Below are positions 5,277 through 6,028 of a stretch of 6,028 bases of DNA, piece by piece; position 1 is the first letter of the stretch, and the number at the start of each line of letters is the position of its first letter. Position numbers and translations under genes: made by a program. Source of the DNA: Xanthobacteraceae bacterium (GTDB lineage Bacteria > Pseudomonadota > Alphaproteobacteria > Rhizobiales > Xanthobacteraceae); the NCBI GenBank assembly GCA_030037185.1, contig JASHRR010000796.1:1-6028 (forward strand), written 5' to 3'. The notes below the pieces were generated by a model, which was given only the letters and a program-made list of their open reading frames with translations, did no database searches and was not told the DNA's origin.

Positions 5277-5331
5277 CATCGGATCGCATTGCCGTAAGAG
5301 CCAGCGTCAACCGGCACCATACGGGCTGAGG

Positions 5332-5636
5332 CTAAGCCCTCCACTTCGTGCTTAGTGGTGGCAAAGTCTCGTGTTGCAGCTTCAGATCGTATTTGCATCC
5401 GTCCGAGGACTACTGTAGTCATCGTCCACCTCCCGTACCCATCGTCGGGTCTCAATTCCCGCATCAGCGAGTGAAGCCCCTTGAGGCACGGCGGCTGCGA
5501 TGGCGCCGCGTTCCTCGGCGTTCGGCGCCCGGTCGGCATGGGCTGAACGATTGGATACTGCCGTCAAGGCGACCAGCACGACAAGAGTCGAGAGTCGTCG
5601 ACGCTTTGGCGACAGGCGTGTGTCAACTTGCTCCAT
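5332..5636 (-). pseudogene. Exported PepSY-like small protein, C-terminal frameshift
   Basis: ATG 5636 opens a frame with a clear signal peptide: a basic KRRR (11-14), a hydrophobic stretch LSTLVVLVALTAV, then a likely cut after SAHA (31-34) before Asp35. The mature part (RAPNAEERGAIAAAV, then GIETRRWVREVDDDYSS) fits small PepSY-like periplasmic proteins, whose pattern is ...WEVDD...DGxxYDLKLD... The frame ends at TGA 5384-5382 with an unrelated tail, but the neighbouring frame from about 5406 reads SDGCKYDLKLQHETL and ends at TAG 5334-5332, exactly the missing end of the family. One base has evidently been lost near 5406-5411. The Shine-Dalgarno is weak. PepSY domains are thought to bind or inhibit proteases or other partners in the cell envelope. 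The gene points toward the operon and is convergent with it. Confidence 0.65.
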
Positions 5637-5772
5637 GCGGTCGATGGAAAACGACGTGTCCTTGGTACGTTCCGAAGGAATGCGCGAGGAACCGCAACAC
5701 GGTCACGCGCTGTCCCCCTGTCTTACGCCCGGGGACATTCATACTCCTAGTGACGGAACGGGTGACATCCCC

Positions 5773-5862
5773 ATGGGACATGTGTGGCTGACGGCGGCGG
5801 CATGGCTGGGGTTGGCCCTTGTTGCATCCGTCGATGCCGAGCCGCGCTTGGTGGTTGGGTAG
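5773..5862 (+). CDS. Short ORF with signal-peptide-like sequence, possibly a gene stump
   Basis: ATG 5773, preceded by GGTGA (5761-5765), gives 29 residues: MGHVWLTAAAWLGLALVASV then DAEPRLVVG and a stop at 5860-5862. The hydrophobic run ending ASVDAE resembles the start of an exported or periplasmic protein cut short. The stop lies 12 nt before the IS66 remnant, so the rest of the gene may have been displaced by the element. It is divergent from the PepSY-like gene. A longer in-frame start at 5650 is possible but does not look coding. It could also be chance. Confidence 0.3.
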   Translation: MGHVWLTAAAWLGLALVASVDAEPRLVVG

Positions 5863-5874
5863 CGCCCTCTCCGG

Positions 5875-6028
5875 ATGGGTGGAGCGGGAAGCGTGGAACT
5901 GCCGCCGATCAAGCCGATCACGACGCGGATCAACCTGCACCGCGCCAATTGCCCCTGGTGTGGCAAGACCACCACCGCCGAGCCGCCCGCCAACATGCCG
6001 CCCGGCTCCCCGTTCGGCCCCGGCATCG
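5875..6028 (+). CDS. IS66-family transposase, N-terminally truncated, continues beyond window
   Basis: From ATG 5875 to the window edge the frame encodes 51 residues that match the second zinc-finger region of IS66 TnpC transposases: VELPPIKPITTRINLH, CPWCGK with the CxxCG metal site, then AEPPANMPPGSPFGPGI, a hallmark leading into the catalytic part. A complete IS66 transposase has well over 100 residues before this point (leucine zipper, basic region and a first CxxC finger), but here an in-frame TAG at 5860-5862 lies just upstream. The element has therefore lost its 5' end, or it is frameshifted there. TnpC catalyses cut-and-paste movement with two helper proteins; this copy is probably inactive. 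The IS66 end sequence is not visible in the window. Confidence 0.85.
   Translation, partial: MGGAGSVELPPIKPITTRINLHRANCPWCGKTTTAEPPANMPPGSPFGPGI

Larger units (their letters stand above)
5109..5331. other. Convergent intergenic region without a gene
   Basis: This lies between the 3' end of the HEAT gene and the 3' end of the - strand PepSY-like gene. Frames across it on either strand are not protein-like and lack ribosome binding sites. It contains two inverted repeats (5190-5214 and 5238-5276) but no T-run that would make a standard terminator in either direction. Confidence 0.4.

Noticed and set aside
4809..5310. Long - strand frames (156 and 145 codons) overlapping the HEAT gene end
   Set aside because: Composition is Arg/His/Ser-rich without motifs, and most of their length is antisense to the HEAT gene.
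5323..5339. GGGCT/AGCCC hairpin as a terminator
   Set aside because: It has only five pairs with no T-run, and it overlaps the restored end of the PepSY-like reading frame.

Overview
The window is GC-rich bacterial DNA. Gene style, an alphaproteobacterial-looking IS66 relative and small 'STYTV'-type proteins suggest a proteobacterium, perhaps an alphaproteobacterium; this is a low-confidence guess. There are no rRNA, tRNA or CRISPR sequences. It looks like an accessory, partly decaying region: at least three reading frames are broken by what appear to be single-base indels, and an N-terminally cut IS66 transposase enters at the right edge.

Left third (1-818). This is regulatory rather than coding. 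Two RNA elements match the fluoride (crcB-motif) riboswitch aptamer and are transcribed divergently. One is on the - strand (about 377 to 330), directly behind a sigma70-like promoter and followed by an intrinsic terminator; no convincing gene is left downstream of it. The other is on the + strand (731-789), directly behind a promoter whose predicted start coincides with the aptamer. The second has a simple translational switch: the 3' strand of aptamer stem P1 (ACTCC, 784-788) can instead pair with the Shine-Dalgarno GGAGT (809-813) of the gene starting at 819. Between them lies a decayed, unrecognised coding fragment.

Middle (819-5108). All genes are on the + strand and no intrinsic terminator is visible between them, so they may form one fluoride-controlled operon: (i) a frameshifted gene (819-1555) with degenerate CxxC / GxCxxH metal-site-like motifs; (ii) 13 nt later, a 590-aa dynamin-like GTPase with all GTPase motifs and, in its C-terminal half, two CxxC...CxxH modules of the same style as gene (i); (iii) a small 89-aa protein; (iv) a tiny, probably frameshifted 51-aa ORF; (v) a 331-aa helical HEAT-like repeat protein. 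None is a known fluoride exporter (CrcB/Fluc or the ClC-type antiporter), which makes the locus notable: fluoride sensing appears to be wired to a membrane-remodelling type GTPase and its partners.

Right end (5109-6028). A gene-free stretch with two inverted repeats is followed by a - strand gene for a small exported PepSY-like protein broken by a frameshift near its C-terminus, a short + strand ORF with a signal-peptide-like segment that may be a stump, and the IS66 transposase fragment running off the window.
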